Assembly: GCF_000204055.1 (NCBI RefSeq)
Contig: NW_006768809.1
Span: forward strand, 412,686-476,685
Length of the DNA stretch: 64,000 bases
Direction: 5' to 3'
Origin: Melampsora larici-populina 98AG31
Taxonomy: Eukaryota > Basidiomycota > Pucciniomycetes > Pucciniales > Melampsoraceae
In this document: one piece after another, positions 48,771-63,720 of the stretch
Numbering within the stretch: the stretch's first letter is position 1
Layout of the letters: each line of letters starts with the position of its first letter
Position numbers and translations under genes: made by a program
The notes under the pieces: model-generated
Database searches by the model: none
What the model saw: only the letters and a program-made list of their open reading frames with translations
What the model was told of the DNA's origin: nothing

Positions 48771-50047
48771 ACGTCCAATTGAGTTTGGCACGTTTTGTTT
48801 GGAGGCAAGGATCTAATCCAGGAATAAATCGGCTGAACAGAAGGTATCGGTTACAAACAAATCTGTGGCTATCTTTTGAATGGCGGATTGTAATGACTTG
48901 AGCCCTTGAGAGAGCACTGACTTGACGTGGGTGGATTGATGCAACTTGGCTGAGGCCCTGGAAGAGTAGTGTTGGATGAGTTTGGACGCTATGTCCTTTC
49001 CTTTACCATTGGAACCTTTCATCCACAAAGGTGAAAATGTCGGATATAAGCTTTCCAGAGTGGCCGTCTCCCAACATCGGTCTTGCTTCCCTGGGTCGTT
49101 ACTTGCCGAGTATGATTGATAAGAAGAGTGTGGGTCCCGGTTCACATTCAGTGAACCAGCTGGGCAACCTGCCTTCTTGGGACCAATGAGGGCATCAGTG
49201 GTATCTGGCGGTCGTCTGTCATTGGCGTCCGGTTTGCGCCGAGTCAGCTCCTTGGACCATCCAAGAGTTTCAACCACGGAGGTCCAGTTGAACCTGTACT
49301 TAACGGAAATGCCTCGGCGAATATGATTGAAGTCCTTCTTCAATGATTTGGTGAACGGTAGTAACTGTACAAACCCTTGCACAATGGTACAGTGCCCCAA
49401 CCTAGCAAAATAGAAATACATAAGAACATTAGCATGATAGCTTGTTAGACATGATATGTAGATATAATCAACAGAAATAAAATCTTACGTTAAGATGTAA
49501 TACTGACGATGCATCAATTCCTGACCATTGGTGGTGTCAGGAACCTCGGCCATTAGGGGGTCTTCATCTTCTAACTGAGGATTGTCCAGGGGTAGTCGCT
49601 TGCGGCCACAGAATAGCATACTGTGGATATTGGCCGTATTCCACCAGTTGACCCACGCCTTACTTTTGGGAAAGAGCCGGGACATTTGATCAAACTTATT
49701 GCGGAGAGACATCCCGCCAGGCTTGGTTGGTTCGAGAAGGTCAAGCGCGAGGCGTTCAAATTCGGCCTATGATAACATACATTGTTAGTCATTCATCATC
49801 AATAAAAGCTGAAGAGCAATGACCAAATCGTAAGACTTACAACTCAACTGGCATCCACTATGTTACAATTCTTCTTGACTTGAGTGATGGATTGACGATG
49901 GTGCTTGTGACAACCCTTCAACTTACTCAGGGCCTTAGCTGGATCATATTTGTTGAAAACTTTCATGTATGCGCTGACGAAGCCCTTCTTCTGGGCTGTC
50001 GAAAAGTCAACCACTTGTTGAATCCAAAGATCGCGCTCGTGGTGCGT

Positions 50048-50073
50048 GAGGTTGGTGGTTGAGGTTGGTGGTT
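50048..50073. repeat. 13-bp tandem duplication causing a frameshift
   Basis: GAGGTTGGTGGTT occurs twice in a row (50048-50060, 50061-50073). With one copy removed the transposase frame reads on through THHERDLWIQQVVDFS; with two it is shifted. Confidence 0.9.
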
Positions 50074-51590
50074 GAGATTCGTTTGAGAAGGGTGGTGAAA
50101 TGGGATTCGTAATGAGCTTTGTCAAGTCGCCACATCCAGGTGAGTTGAATGAGGACCCAACGATGCATCATGTTGCTATACATGGAGGTGGTGAGAAGAT
50201 AACCGTGGTTGAAAAATTGGTAAGTCACATCGGATAGAAGTCCGCCTGAATAAACACGGTTGTCCTGATCCTGTCGCACAAGTTGCTCGGCCATCCATTC
50301 GGATTGGTAAGTGATGTGCACATTGGCACCTGAAAGCAACATTGATATCAATCTAAGACCGTTCCTGCACGGAAGAAAACCCAGAGGCAGTAAGTTTTTT
50401 GAATATCAACCGTAAACATGAGGAAAATCAAAGGACTTACCTGCCCCAATGCATAAGATCCATTATAAGCCTGTCACCCCCACCGTGACTCTCCTTTTTG
50501 GGCATCAGGCCCTTGTCAATGAGAACCTTGCATCGCAAGTAACCGAGGCGACCTCCGTTGGCAAAGGCAGGATGGATATCCACTACAGGAGTGGTGACGG
50601 TCTGTCCTGCACCAGCCTGCCCTACCTGAATCAAGCAAGGATAAGAAGTTAGTTAGTGTGCCTCCTTGAGAAAAAGAAATGGAGATAGCGAGATCAAAAG
50701 AAAAAAAGATGAAACATAAAGATGGGAAATGAGAGAAGAAAGGAAAAGAGAACAAAGACCATAGAAGAAAATAAAAAAGGAGAGAGAGCTTACCTTGAGG
50801 ACCAAAGCAGCCTTTGGGTTGCTCACCAACTGATCCGTGAGCACTTGCATGGCCAGGGGATCCGCCTTTTTGGAAGACGGCCAAACATGATGATGAGTCC
50901 CCAAGTGCCTGAGTACACCCCAACCGGTCTGCTTTTTGATGTCGATTTGGCAGTTGGAGTCTAGACATTGTGTCCAGACGTGATTGCTGTCACATTTGAC
51001 GGCAGGACATTTGGGATGACTGCATGGCGAAGAGAGAACAATGTCAGCGTGGGTGGATTGCAAGTCACACATAACAAAATCCAATCTAAAGGAAATGGAA
51101 CTTACTCTTTGATAAGCTCGGATGCTTTGCCATCCGCGGTTGGAGGGGCAGCTGCATAGTCACAAAAGTCGTCGTCACAATGCAACACACCAAGGCATTT
51201 GAACCAGATCGTTTTCCAAGGCCCGTTCTTGGCGCCGTGATTCTTTTGAGTGTGCGGATACGCGATGTGGCCGAAGTTGGTTATTTGATCGGTAGGTTCT
51301 CGAACAAAGACTGTTTTGCCGTTGGGATAGATTGGGTAGCCTTCAGCATCACACATCAAACCGTGATCTATGAAGGTCTTCAGTTCTCCGGTGGCCGGGA
51401 TTGGAATCTTGAACTTCTTGCCTGTCTTCTTCAGGCAATTGTGTTTCTTCTTTTGCTGTCCAGGAGAAGAGTTTACGACTGATTCACTGACTAGCTTGAT
51501 TGGGTTATCAGGATCAATGATCAAATCGTGAAAGTTGATTTGAGGAGAATCAGGGGTACCGGGGGTTTCATGATGACTAAGTTCAGGCAT

Positions 51591-52048
51591 GGTGTCACAG
51601 TACAGTGTAAGTGAAACGGATGATTTGGATGTAAGGGTTGGATAAGACTGATTGAGGTGATTGTTTGGGTAGAATCGGGAGAATGTGAGACACAGATAAA
51701 CTCGGTAGAGTTTGTAGACAAAATTCAGGACAGTCAATTCTCAAATGTAGGTTGGAGACTCGGAAGAGGAGGAGGGAGGTCGAATTGAAGAATAGGAACC
51801 AGGCGTTTGGTGTTTTCCATTGGGGTGATGAGCTGGTGAACGCAGGAGGTAAGGATCCATGATGAGATCAAGATGAGATGACAGCTCAAAAGCTCAAAAG
51901 CTCGGGAGGTCTTTTCAGAATGGAAAACGTTGATGGCAAGCGATGAGATTCAGACTATTGTGGCTTTTATCGGATGGTTGGTTGGTGGAAGAGACCTTCA
52001 TGATATCAGGCGATATGGGTTGGCAGTGGTGTTGGACGGTGTTGGGTT
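51591..52048. other. 5' flank of the MULE gene
   Basis: 458 bp between the start codon and the second 1.63-kb element. No TIR of the MULE was recognised here. Nothing else supported. Confidence 0.5.
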
Positions 52049-52052
52049 ACGG

Positions 52053-53686
52053 TGTGGTGATCAATTTAAGGCATCAATCAAAAAATTCATATTTAGTAGT
52101 TTACCAGTTTATTAGAAAAGTTCAGCAGGACAGAAAATTCGAAATGGAGGTTTTTGGATCAATTGAAGCTATCATAGGCTTATGTATTGGTCATTGGGTT
52201 AACATTACATCATTTTATTTCACATTACTTATTAAGATCATTAGAGTTCATTCACCAAGTTATTACAAAAAGAAAGAAAGAAAAACATAAGAAAAATTGG
52301 AAAATATGGGTACACAGGTTGGAAAATGGTTTTTAGGGTAGTAATAATAAAGTTATGGGTATTATGAGGTTATAATATGAAAGAACAACATTATATTATA
52401 CTATAACAATTTGAAACTTGAAGGTTGATAAGAAGAAACAGGAGTTATTAAAGAAAAGGTACTTTTTCGAAGTTGGTAAACAAGAGGTATACGTGTAGTT
52501 TGCATATGTAATGGTGGTAATAGTGAAATTTAAAGTTGCCAAGAGGATTTTCCGGGATTTTTAAGGTTATAGAAGATGATGTCATATTACATGAGCAAGA
52601 AGAAGAGAGTAGCAGCTGTGAAAAGTGAAGAAAATGGGTGAACTTTGTCAAAAATGAAGGTTTTCAGCTCATTACATATGTCAAATGACGTCAGATTAGG
52701 TTGGTAGATAGCTCATTCAACGCAGAAGAGTGGATTACATAATGTACAAACTTTAAATCAATAGTAGCGGAGGTGTATGTAAAAAGTTATAAGACTAAGA
52801 CAAATAAGAAATTGGTGTGAATCTCGAATTTACAGTCACAAGTCAACATGTAACACTAAAAACCTTAACTTCACAACTCAATATCTTACTCATCACTCAT
52901 CAGAAATAGGTCATATGGGTGTCATAAATGATCAGTAACACAAGGGCTACAAGATGCACTTTAGTAATCAAAAATTGGACCTCATCTGAAAAAATTTGTA
53001 ATCTCAAAATTTGGTTTTCAGCTAGTTTACAAGGAAAAAATCACCTGTATTCATCATAAGAAGTGCTGTACATCATATTGTTGCGTCATTGATCACTTTT
53101 AGCTGTGAAAATTACATCATTTATTAGTAACAAAATCATTACATTGCATCATCATAGGGTTTTTAGGGATTTTTGGGCGGATTTGATTGGTTTTGAGGCT
53201 GTTGGCCATTGTAAAAGTTGGAGTACATTGTTATATATACTTTGAGATGATTTTGGGACTGTTGTTCCCCTTTTTTCTTTATCATTTACACAGTTATTAT
53301 TTTGTTTATCATCATACACTTCTTTTAATAGTACCCGGTCACTTAAATATGCCCTTTATTATAGCTATAAAGAGAAATTTACTTTAGTTTTATAGTCAAA
53401 AAGACTTATTGGGAATAATATCACAAAGATATTGCTTATTTTCTTCAGTTATCATTTGGGAATAACACTATAGCAGTGTTGATAGTAATACAAAGTGTGC
53501 TTTTGAAGTTAAAATACATGTGAAAGTTATATTTCTCTGGTGCCTTATCTGTACTCAATACAACAGCGCCTTTTCCTGATTGTGTTGTTTTAGAAGAGCA
53601 GTCTTAGACAACTTCTACTAGTCATTTTATTAGTAGATTATCCTCTTCCAGCTCTGTATAACCCTTGTTGGGTTATAAGTTCTACA
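52053..53686. mobile_element. Second copy of the TG...CA element, 1,634 bp
   Basis: Same orientation and ends as 47144-48770, but flanked by ACGG on both sides (52049-52052 and 53687-53690). Its own target duplication shows an independent insertion. A TATATATA box lies near 53231. Confidence 0.85.
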
Positions 53687-53690
53687 ACGG

Positions 53691-54635
53691 TGAAAGGGTA
53701 GCTGCAGGGGGATAAGGGCATTAGTGACAGAGTTATGCCGGTCAGATACTGTGCTGATACCATGCCGATTGGATGCTTTGATGGGGTGCAAATGTAGAGT
53801 TTCAGGGTGATCTTTTAAAAAAAAATACTCCCGGGGTGATACGTCTAACTTTGAGTGTAAATGATTTAGAGAGTAAAGTTAAAATTCTGGGGCCTGGGAA
53901 GATTTTTGCCCCCTAGAATTTTTGCCCTGGATGTGATATGTAAAAGTTTCAGTGTGAAATTCAATGTTTGGTATGGTTATGTACAAAATAACACTCATGG
54001 TTTTACATGTGATTTGTTTGCACTCCTGAATTTGAGCGGGATTGAGTGTAAAATTGTACATTGGCCCACTCACTGTAAAGTTTTACACTCGTCCAAATTT
54101 ACACTCATTATTGAGTGTAAATGGATGAGTGTAAAAATCTATTGACCCTTAAAATATCTATATTACAAAATAGGCTACAACATCTCTAACAGTCAACAAA
54201 AAAAGAAAGAAATCTTTTCATAGATCATGGAACCATAGATTATCTATGTACAACACTGTTTTCACTAACTGTGACCAAGGATTTTTTTTCCTAAATTTGA
54301 TTTCCTTATTCCTTTTGATTTTTTTATATCTAGTATGTATGTCCATGAAGTGTCTCCCAAGCAAGACAACTTTAAGAGACTTTATCATGAAATTCTTGAC
54401 CTTCTTCAGCTCAACCTAAAGTTTTTCAACCAACCTTTAAGTTTTACATTAGATCCTTACTCTTTACCATCTCATAATCAATTCAAATCTCTCTAGAATG
54501 GAGATGAAAGGTAAGTGTTCTGGTCTGCTTCTGGGGGCCATAGCTTGGGTACAGAGAGTGAGGGTGATGGTGACTATGTACTTACTATAGTTATTGTAGC
54601 ATGAGGTCAAAAGCAACTGTGTTAATTTCTTGGTA
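53691..54635. repeat. Repeat-rich non-coding stretch with GAGTGTAAA palindromes
   Basis: Several copies of GAGTGTAAA and its complement, including a hairpin with arms 54081-54107 and 54112-54137 (4-base loop, one gap). No gene is supported; the stretch may be part of an unrecognised inverted-repeat element. Confidence 0.55.
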
Positions 54636-54882
54636 GCACATTGACGTGCACACACAAAAAGAAAGTCATAGAGAAATGATAGAAGTTTTAAACAGGTCTT
54701 TGAATCTGAAGACTTTCCCTTTGAACAGATCTTTGGATTCAAAGACTATCCCTTTGTCCAGGTGCTCAGAAAGCAATCCCTTTGTGAGACAAATATGCAG
54801 GTCTCAGCTGCTTTGCGCACACTTAGTTCAACAAAACATTATTCTTTTTTTCAAATCTCATCATGTGTGCACATCGATGTGC
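54636..54882. mobile_element. MITE, 247 bp, with TA flanks
   Basis: Imperfect inverted ends GCACATTGACGTGCACACA and, on the complement, GCACATCGATGTGCACACA, with TA at 54634-54635 and 54883-54884. It contains tandem-like CTTTGAATCTGAAGACT and CTTTGGATTCAAAGACT words. The TA flank suggests Tc1/mariner, but the ends lack CAGT. Confidence 0.6.
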
Positions 54883-54884
54883 TA

Positions 54885-57883
54885 TGAGGTATTTTACACA
54901 GTGAGCAGTAGACAAGAAGTGCTCTAATCTAGAGTGAGGTTGAGCCTCCTACCTGGCATGGTATATGACATCTCTCAGATCTGGGATCTAGGATCATAAC
55001 ATTAAGCTCTAGGTTTCCCACTAAAAGCAAACCAGATGGTTTTCCAGTGGGTTACGGTACATACACCAGACTAAACTTTCCACACATCTACAGCTCAGAT
55101 CTTGGTCAATTTCTCTTTGAAGTCCAACCCAAAAAAAAGAAAACACTTTGAACTGGATGAGACTTAACATGGTATTTATCTTGTGTTTCTTGATAAGAGT
55201 TTTAATGGATGTTTGGTGCTAAGAATTAATTTTCTTACAAAGTTTTCTTTTTGTGTTTTCTCTGATTTGATAAATTTTCCATTGGTTTGAATTTGATGTA
55301 TGTATTGATAAGGTTTAATTCAGATTTCAAAAACATGATCATTTTCAAACAAATCAAAAGGTTTTAATCTTACCAAGTGATCAGAAGCAGTTGTTTTTGG
55401 AATTTTGACTGACTAGAGAATATGCAGGCATGCCAACAAGAGGTGACCTGTTAATGTGATACCACCTAATCACATTTATTGAAGTTTATAAGTGTACCAG
55501 TCTACTTTCTTTGCATGTTACCAATATGCACTTCATCACTTTTGCAGACATGACTTAAACTTCTTCAAAGTCTCATCCTTGACCTACTCAACATGTGATG
55601 CCAAATCATGACCATGCAAGTCAATCAAGATAACTTGATATATGTTTGTGTTAATTGTGGTATATAGCTCTCAAGTTACATCCAGGACCACATGATGATA
55701 TCTGCAAAAAAAATCAAACCAAACAAACAAAATTATGTACTTGTCCAAAAAGACCAGGATCAAGGGACAATAGGACACAATGAAAGAATAAAATATGATA
55801 GGACAAACAATGGTTTGAATTGAATTGAAAAATCTAAGGCGCAAGGGCTTCTGGAATTTGATTGAAAGTGTGTTGGTGCTGACAGAAGGACACACAGAAT
55901 GATACCCTTTAGATAATATTTGGGTGGCCAGGCAAAATTTGTCAGATTGCACCTCACAAAGGAAAAGCATTTGACAATGCCTGCTTCACAATTGCATCCA
56001 AAGAGCAAATAATCAAGAATGATAACCTGATCCATGAAGAACAATAATATTAAGGAACAAACAAGTTCCAATGGAACAAAAGCAACTGGACCCAGAAAAG
56101 AGGATACCAAAAGTGTACCTTTAAGTTTGGTTCTTGAAAGGTACCTAAAGTTTGTCAATATCAATGTTGGTTGCTGCATTGGTTAAAGCTGGAGATACAC
56201 CTATGTTTTTTGCAACACTAAATTGAGGGTAAAGGAAGTTACTGAAATTTCAAAAGATTTTGATTCCAAAACAAGGCCAATAGCAGAGTTGCACAATCAA
56301 GGTCATCATTGCCAAAAGTCAAAAGGAATGGATAATCAGACTTGGAAGTAAAAATTGTACAGCTGGAACATTAAAAATTGTTCTGATTTAGAAGAGGCTG
56401 AAATTACTCAACTCATATAACAGGCAACAGATCAAATGCAAGTACCTTGGAACATTTTGTTTTTAACATAGATTGTGGACAGCAGTAAAGTTGCTCTTGA
56501 AGCCCAATTTTTGAATAGAATCGGGAAAGATCTTATTTCAAAGTCTTATGACCCTTTTTAATTTGAGTGAGAGTGGTAGTTTTGGTTCTAGGAAAAATCA
56601 GTAGAACTACAAAACAATTTAAGTTGTGTTGTAAACATCATCAGTCTTGAACTGTCAAAATCAAATAATCATCATGGATGGTATCAATCCATCAAATCAC
56701 CCTGAACATTATATTCCATTTGAGTTATGCACATACTATCAACTCCAGATAATAGCTTTATAGGTTCCCATTGACAACAAGTCATTTTTCCCTGGTAAAG
56801 GTTACAACTCATGTAAACCAAAAGAGTGGCACCCCATAACACAAAGGTAGGAATGGCACACCAAGCCATTCTTTAACCTAGCTTGCCAAACCATTTTGCA
56901 CCACCCATGATGCCCAACATGATCTGTTCCAGAACATCTGCGCTGCCAGAATGATTGCCTTGCTGGCCACCATCTAATATGCTGTTGAGGAGTTATCCAA
57001 GGAAGAGATCCCCGCCAGTGTGGGTCAATGCAAGTTCTCAGATCAGGGTTTCTTTACCTCTGAGTCATCATCCAAAAATACCTTGGATGCTGGCCATGAG
57101 GTAATCATCCTCATGCTACTGGGAATCCAAACGCAGTTCAAACACAGCAACCATCTTTCACCCTCACAATTGCCTCTATATTTGTGGGACAAAAGATTGA
57201 AGTCTGGGTTTGTGCCCTAAACTCTTTTGGCTGTAAATCTAGATTTTGAAATCCAGGGCACAGGCTTCAAATTTACAGCCAAAATAATTCTGGCACAAGC
57301 CCTGATTTCACTTTGTATCCCATAATTACATCAGACTGGCATGTGCCAACTTGAACTAACAAGTTGAACCTAAGACAATTCCCAACTTCTCATAGGGTTT
57401 GAGTGTCCCAATGTTTCAATATGCGAACAAACATTGGGGTCCTAAGGAGTTGCATACAATATGTATTGAAGAGTCTGTGCAATGCAATCAAATCTAGCAG
57501 TTATCAATCAGTTCCAAATGAAAAATATCATTTTGTGAGGATGTGCCAAATATTTCAGAAACAATTTCAGGAAGGCTGAGTTAAACATCAAAGATATCTT
57601 GATTTTAGGGAAGGAAGGGAAAATAATGCAGTCATGGTCAATAAAGGACCTTGTTACTAACTTAACTAAGTACCTTTATTCAAACACTTTTTCCTTGTGA
57701 GCTCAGGTGTCTGGGGAGGAGGAACCAAGCTTGCAAAGGTTAAAAGAGCACCTAATTGAAGAAGAAGACAAAATCATAAAGTAAAGTGAAATATAATGTA
57801 TGCATGTTTGAATAATGAAAGTAATCTCAATAGAGAACAAAAAGAAAAGGTACAATTCTGTTGAACGAGTGTATGTTGATACT
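54885..57883. other. 3-kb non-coding stretch
   Basis: AT-rich with no recognised domain. Open frames at 55671-55970 and 55760-56179 (minus) are hydrophobic, lack splice support and overlap each other. One long hairpin is listed separately. Confidence 0.5.
57206..57302. repeat. Inverted repeat with about 32-bp arms
   Basis: Left arm 57206-57238 (GGGTTTGTGCCC...TTTTGGCTGTAAAT) pairs imperfectly with 57271-57302 (ATTTACAGCCAAAA...GGCACAAGCCC) across a 32-base loop. No flanking duplication was found. Confidence 0.65.
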
Positions 57884-59585
57884 TTACGTCTTTATTGTAG
57901 GTTTGAATGCGTTTTCAATCATTGTTTTAAGCTCATCACTTCCAAACGCTCTAAGATGTAATAAAATATTCATAGCTCCTTGTAATTCCACTTCGTTCTC
58001 TTTCGGGTCTAACTTATCTACTTTTTCTTTGAGGTTCATCGCTAACTTTGCCGCTTCTTCTTCATTGGATTCTGATTCTTGCCAATTGGGGTGGAAATCT
58101 TCGAGAATTCGCCTCGCATCAGTGTGTATGTTATGGTTCTTGAGTTGAGATATGAGGACATCTCTATCGAGAAGCTCCATAAGTTCATTATGTGAACCTA
58201 GTGAGAAAATTGATTCATTGAGAAGAAGAAAAAAATTCAGATCAAAGATTAACATAAGTCTTTCAAAAATTGTAAAAAAGATTGATAAAACATTCAGCAA
58301 GAAATGATTTTGAATTTTTTACTCACGTTTCAAAAGGTAACTATGAAATCTCATAAAATTATGATAAGAAGGAGTATTTCTAAGTTGATAAATCGCTTTA
58401 TTTTCAATTTTCAAAATTTCTTCATGTATAGGCCAAGCCAGACCATTTTCTTTGGTATCAAATTTAGTCAATTTAGAAATAAATTCAATCATAACTTTTC
58501 TAAATTCTTTAGTTTGATATAAACCAATCAAATGATCTTCTGCTTCAGATGAATGAAATGCATGAAAGGTTATTAACATCCAAAGATCTTCACGTAAAGA
58601 GATTTTATAATCAACTCTTTGAAATTCTTGAATTGTATCTTTCATAAGACTAAGACTTGTAGGGTTAGGGGAAAAGCTTTTGAAATAAGATTTCGATTTA
58701 GACATCATACTTTGAAAAAGTGTAAGTTCATTATCTCTTTCTCCAAACCCATGTAGTTCTGAAGTTTTCGATAACAAACTTTGTAACACAAGTTTATCTT
58801 TCTGATCTACTTCTTTGATTTGGTTTTCTATTTGATTCTTGATAAGATAGTTGAAAACAAATTGTCCTTGTGCTTTTGTCGGATTAAAGTCTGTAGCTGT
58901 AATGGCACAAGATACGAAGATAAGATCAGTCAATTCTCTTTTAATTGTGATTTATAGAGGGTACAAACCTTTCATCATATCATCCTTGTATTCGATTGGG
59001 TATCTTCCATCTACACAGACGCAATGATCTCAATCATGAGTTTCGAGACCTTCAACTTTATATATATGCAACTTACGTTTTGGTGGCTCTATTAGCGGAG
59101 GTCTATATACTTCAAAATAGTCTACTGGTGGTGTTGCATCAGTCTTTGGAAGCTTCCCTTTTGTAAGCCCTTCTTTCATCGGGTCGCTTGCATCTCGTAG
59201 GTCTTTTTGACGAGGTTGGAATGAGATCATAAGGAAGTACTCAGCAATGCATGGCTCGCAAAATTGATCAAGATTAAAACTAACCATTTTTGAACGGTAC
59301 CTTTGGAAGTAACACATCCTTTTCCTCAGCCTCGAGCGATAAAAGTTCCTTCTCAGATGGCTTTGGAGGTTGTGGCATCACTGGCTTTTTACCTACGTCC
59401 ATCACTTTGATATTTGGTTTCGTTCCTTCGCCAATCACTTTTATCTCTGGCTTGGTTGCTTCGCCAAGAACTTTCATCCCTGATGCTTCAACTTCAGGAC
59501 CAATCATCGGCGCTGGAAGGCATTCTATCAAACCCAATAGGCAACTAGCCAGGATAAAGAAAGTAAAGAGGGTTGTTGTCCCCAT
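57884..59585 (-). CDS. Secreted protein of unknown function, 450 aa (candidate secreted effector-type)
   Basis: Exons 59585-59285, 59202-59077, 59010-58969, 58896-58327, 58197-57884; every intron is phase 1 and all five joins keep frame. A clear signal peptide: MGTTTLFTFFILASCLLGLIECLP. Mature N-terminus: three imperfect repeats of a 10-11-residue unit (G-x-KVLGEATKPE, IKVIGEGTKPN, IKVMDVGKKP), then Lys/Glu/Pro-rich linker with an acidic-basic mix, then about 290 helical residues with no Cys pairs of note. No known domain. Rust and other plant-associated fungi export many orphan proteins like this, but a role in hosts is only a guess. Confidence 0.75.
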
Positions 59586-60845
59586 AGTTTTTGAACGAGT
59601 GGCTTTGGATAGATTGTGGGTCTGTTCGTATTTCGCAAAGATAGATCGCGAGGATCTGATGGAACACAAAAAGCAATACGTCAGTTTAACAAAAACGTAA
59701 GGATAGATTGATAACAGGCAATGGACGTGTACCGTTGGGTCTTGGGTAAAGAGTAATATCGAGTTTCGCTTCGCTTGTCGGTCACGAAAATGTGTAGCAA
59801 GAAGTGACGAAGATCAATGATCGTAGAATTCTCCTACCCAACTCTTCGTGAGGCTCATATAGTCGAGCATTCCGAACTGCGTGGTTTGATCGATGGATAT
59901 CGTACGAATGAGAAACTCGTAAAGATACACAGCATGAGCGATGTATTGCGCGGTTTACATTGCATACGAAGCAGAAACATGTTATGATACCCAGTGGGCA
60001 TCTCTTGTACGAGGCGAAGGAAACAGACCACAGGTGAGGGCAGGGCGATAAGGCAAAATCAAGCTGCGATGACGATGATTGTGACGCTTTTCGAGTGCTG
60101 CGTGTCGTTCTTTTATTGGAAACCTTTATTGATAAAAGTCCCCCGCTGTGTGCAAACTTAATCTACTCCCTAGCACCGCCAGGCCGAAGCGTGTTTTATA
60201 ACGGAGGTTGCTCTTTGGCCCACGCTCCACCCCAGCTAAACCCAAGCCCCACCAACCGCAGAGTTGAGTTAGCATTCCACCTCCGGGAGGCCTCGACTGC
60301 ACGCAGGTATGCTAAGGCCTGTCGAGGAAAGGAGGCTGAGCGACTCGAAGCAGCCCACATCGGAGACCAAGAGAGCGATCTCGATAAATCTCGATAATCC
60401 TATCATGAATTTGTTCAGAAATGGTCAAAAAACCAACGAGAGTAATGTGACGTCACAGTGTTCCAAAAGCCTGGATTCTGTACCAACCCAGAGGGTATCT
60501 CAACATTTGAATTCTATTGCTTCATTATATACCCCAAGCAAATTAGAAAACGGCCAGAATTCACGCGACACTAAGAATTGTTTTAAAATTGTGTTTATAA
60601 AGCTTTGAATAACCAAAGAAATAAGAATTCTCAAAAAGAGACAAAAAGAACAAAAGGGAAATTCATAAAGTTGAGATCTAGTATAGGGGTGTTTCACATA
60701 ACGACATCATATAATAAAAAAAGGATAGAGTAGCACAGAAACAAAATGTTGTATATATCACATGAGATTTAGTTTTTTTCCATTATGGATCTCGAGTTCG
60801 TCTTAAAGTCGGGTCGTGTCTCTTTTAAAGTGGATGATGAGGATA
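59586..60845. other. Intergenic with a dispersed repeat
   Basis: About 1.26 kb between the secreted protein start and the DBP2 stop. At 60215-60330 a GC-richer segment shares CAAGCCCCACCAA-(2 nt)-GCAGAG and neighbouring words with 13790-13870, so it is a repeat family. No gene is supported. Confidence 0.5.

Positions 60846-63720
<2,875 letters not shown>

Larger units (their letters stand above)
46292..51590 (-). pseudogene. MULE transposase with GCM-type zinc domain, multiply broken
   Basis: Exons: 51590-51106, 51019-50794, 50625-50441, 50364-49841, 49766-49489, 49401-46292. Domain order: acidic leader; GCM1-like zinc module (WFKCLGVLHC, CDY, HPKCPAVKC, WTQCLDSNCQ, H-H); DDE region (SDVTYQFFNHGYLLTTSMY, DFSTAQKKGF, KLKGCHKHHRQSITQVKKN, AEFERLALDLLEP, DTTNGQELMHRQYYILT); a Cys-rich C-terminal part (RCCPTCQ) and GFWGYCHYWSKV. 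Damage: TGA at 49844-49846, a 13-bp duplication giving a frameshift (50048-50073), TAG at 48813-48815, a 1,627-bp insertion (47144-48770), TAG at 46738-46740, and a 3' end cut by the copia LTR at 46291. Removing the insertion and one ACGT restores one continuous frame. Such proteins move MULE elements; this copy is dead. Confidence 0.82.

Noticed and set aside
1..51590. TGA as a sense codon (alternative genetic code)
   Set aside because: DBP2 and the alginate-lyase gene end in TGA, and TGA-as-Arg would be needed only in transposon-linked genes.
47144..53686. The two 1.63-kb repeats as the paired LTRs of one 6.5-kb retrotransposon
   Set aside because: Each has its own matching 4-bp duplication, and the sequence between them is a MULE gene on the opposite strand whose frame is restored by removing copy 1.
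55671..56179. Overlapping hydrophobic minus-strand frames as membrane proteins
   Set aside because: Mutually overlapping in different frames, no family pattern, in a stretch with other non-coding features.
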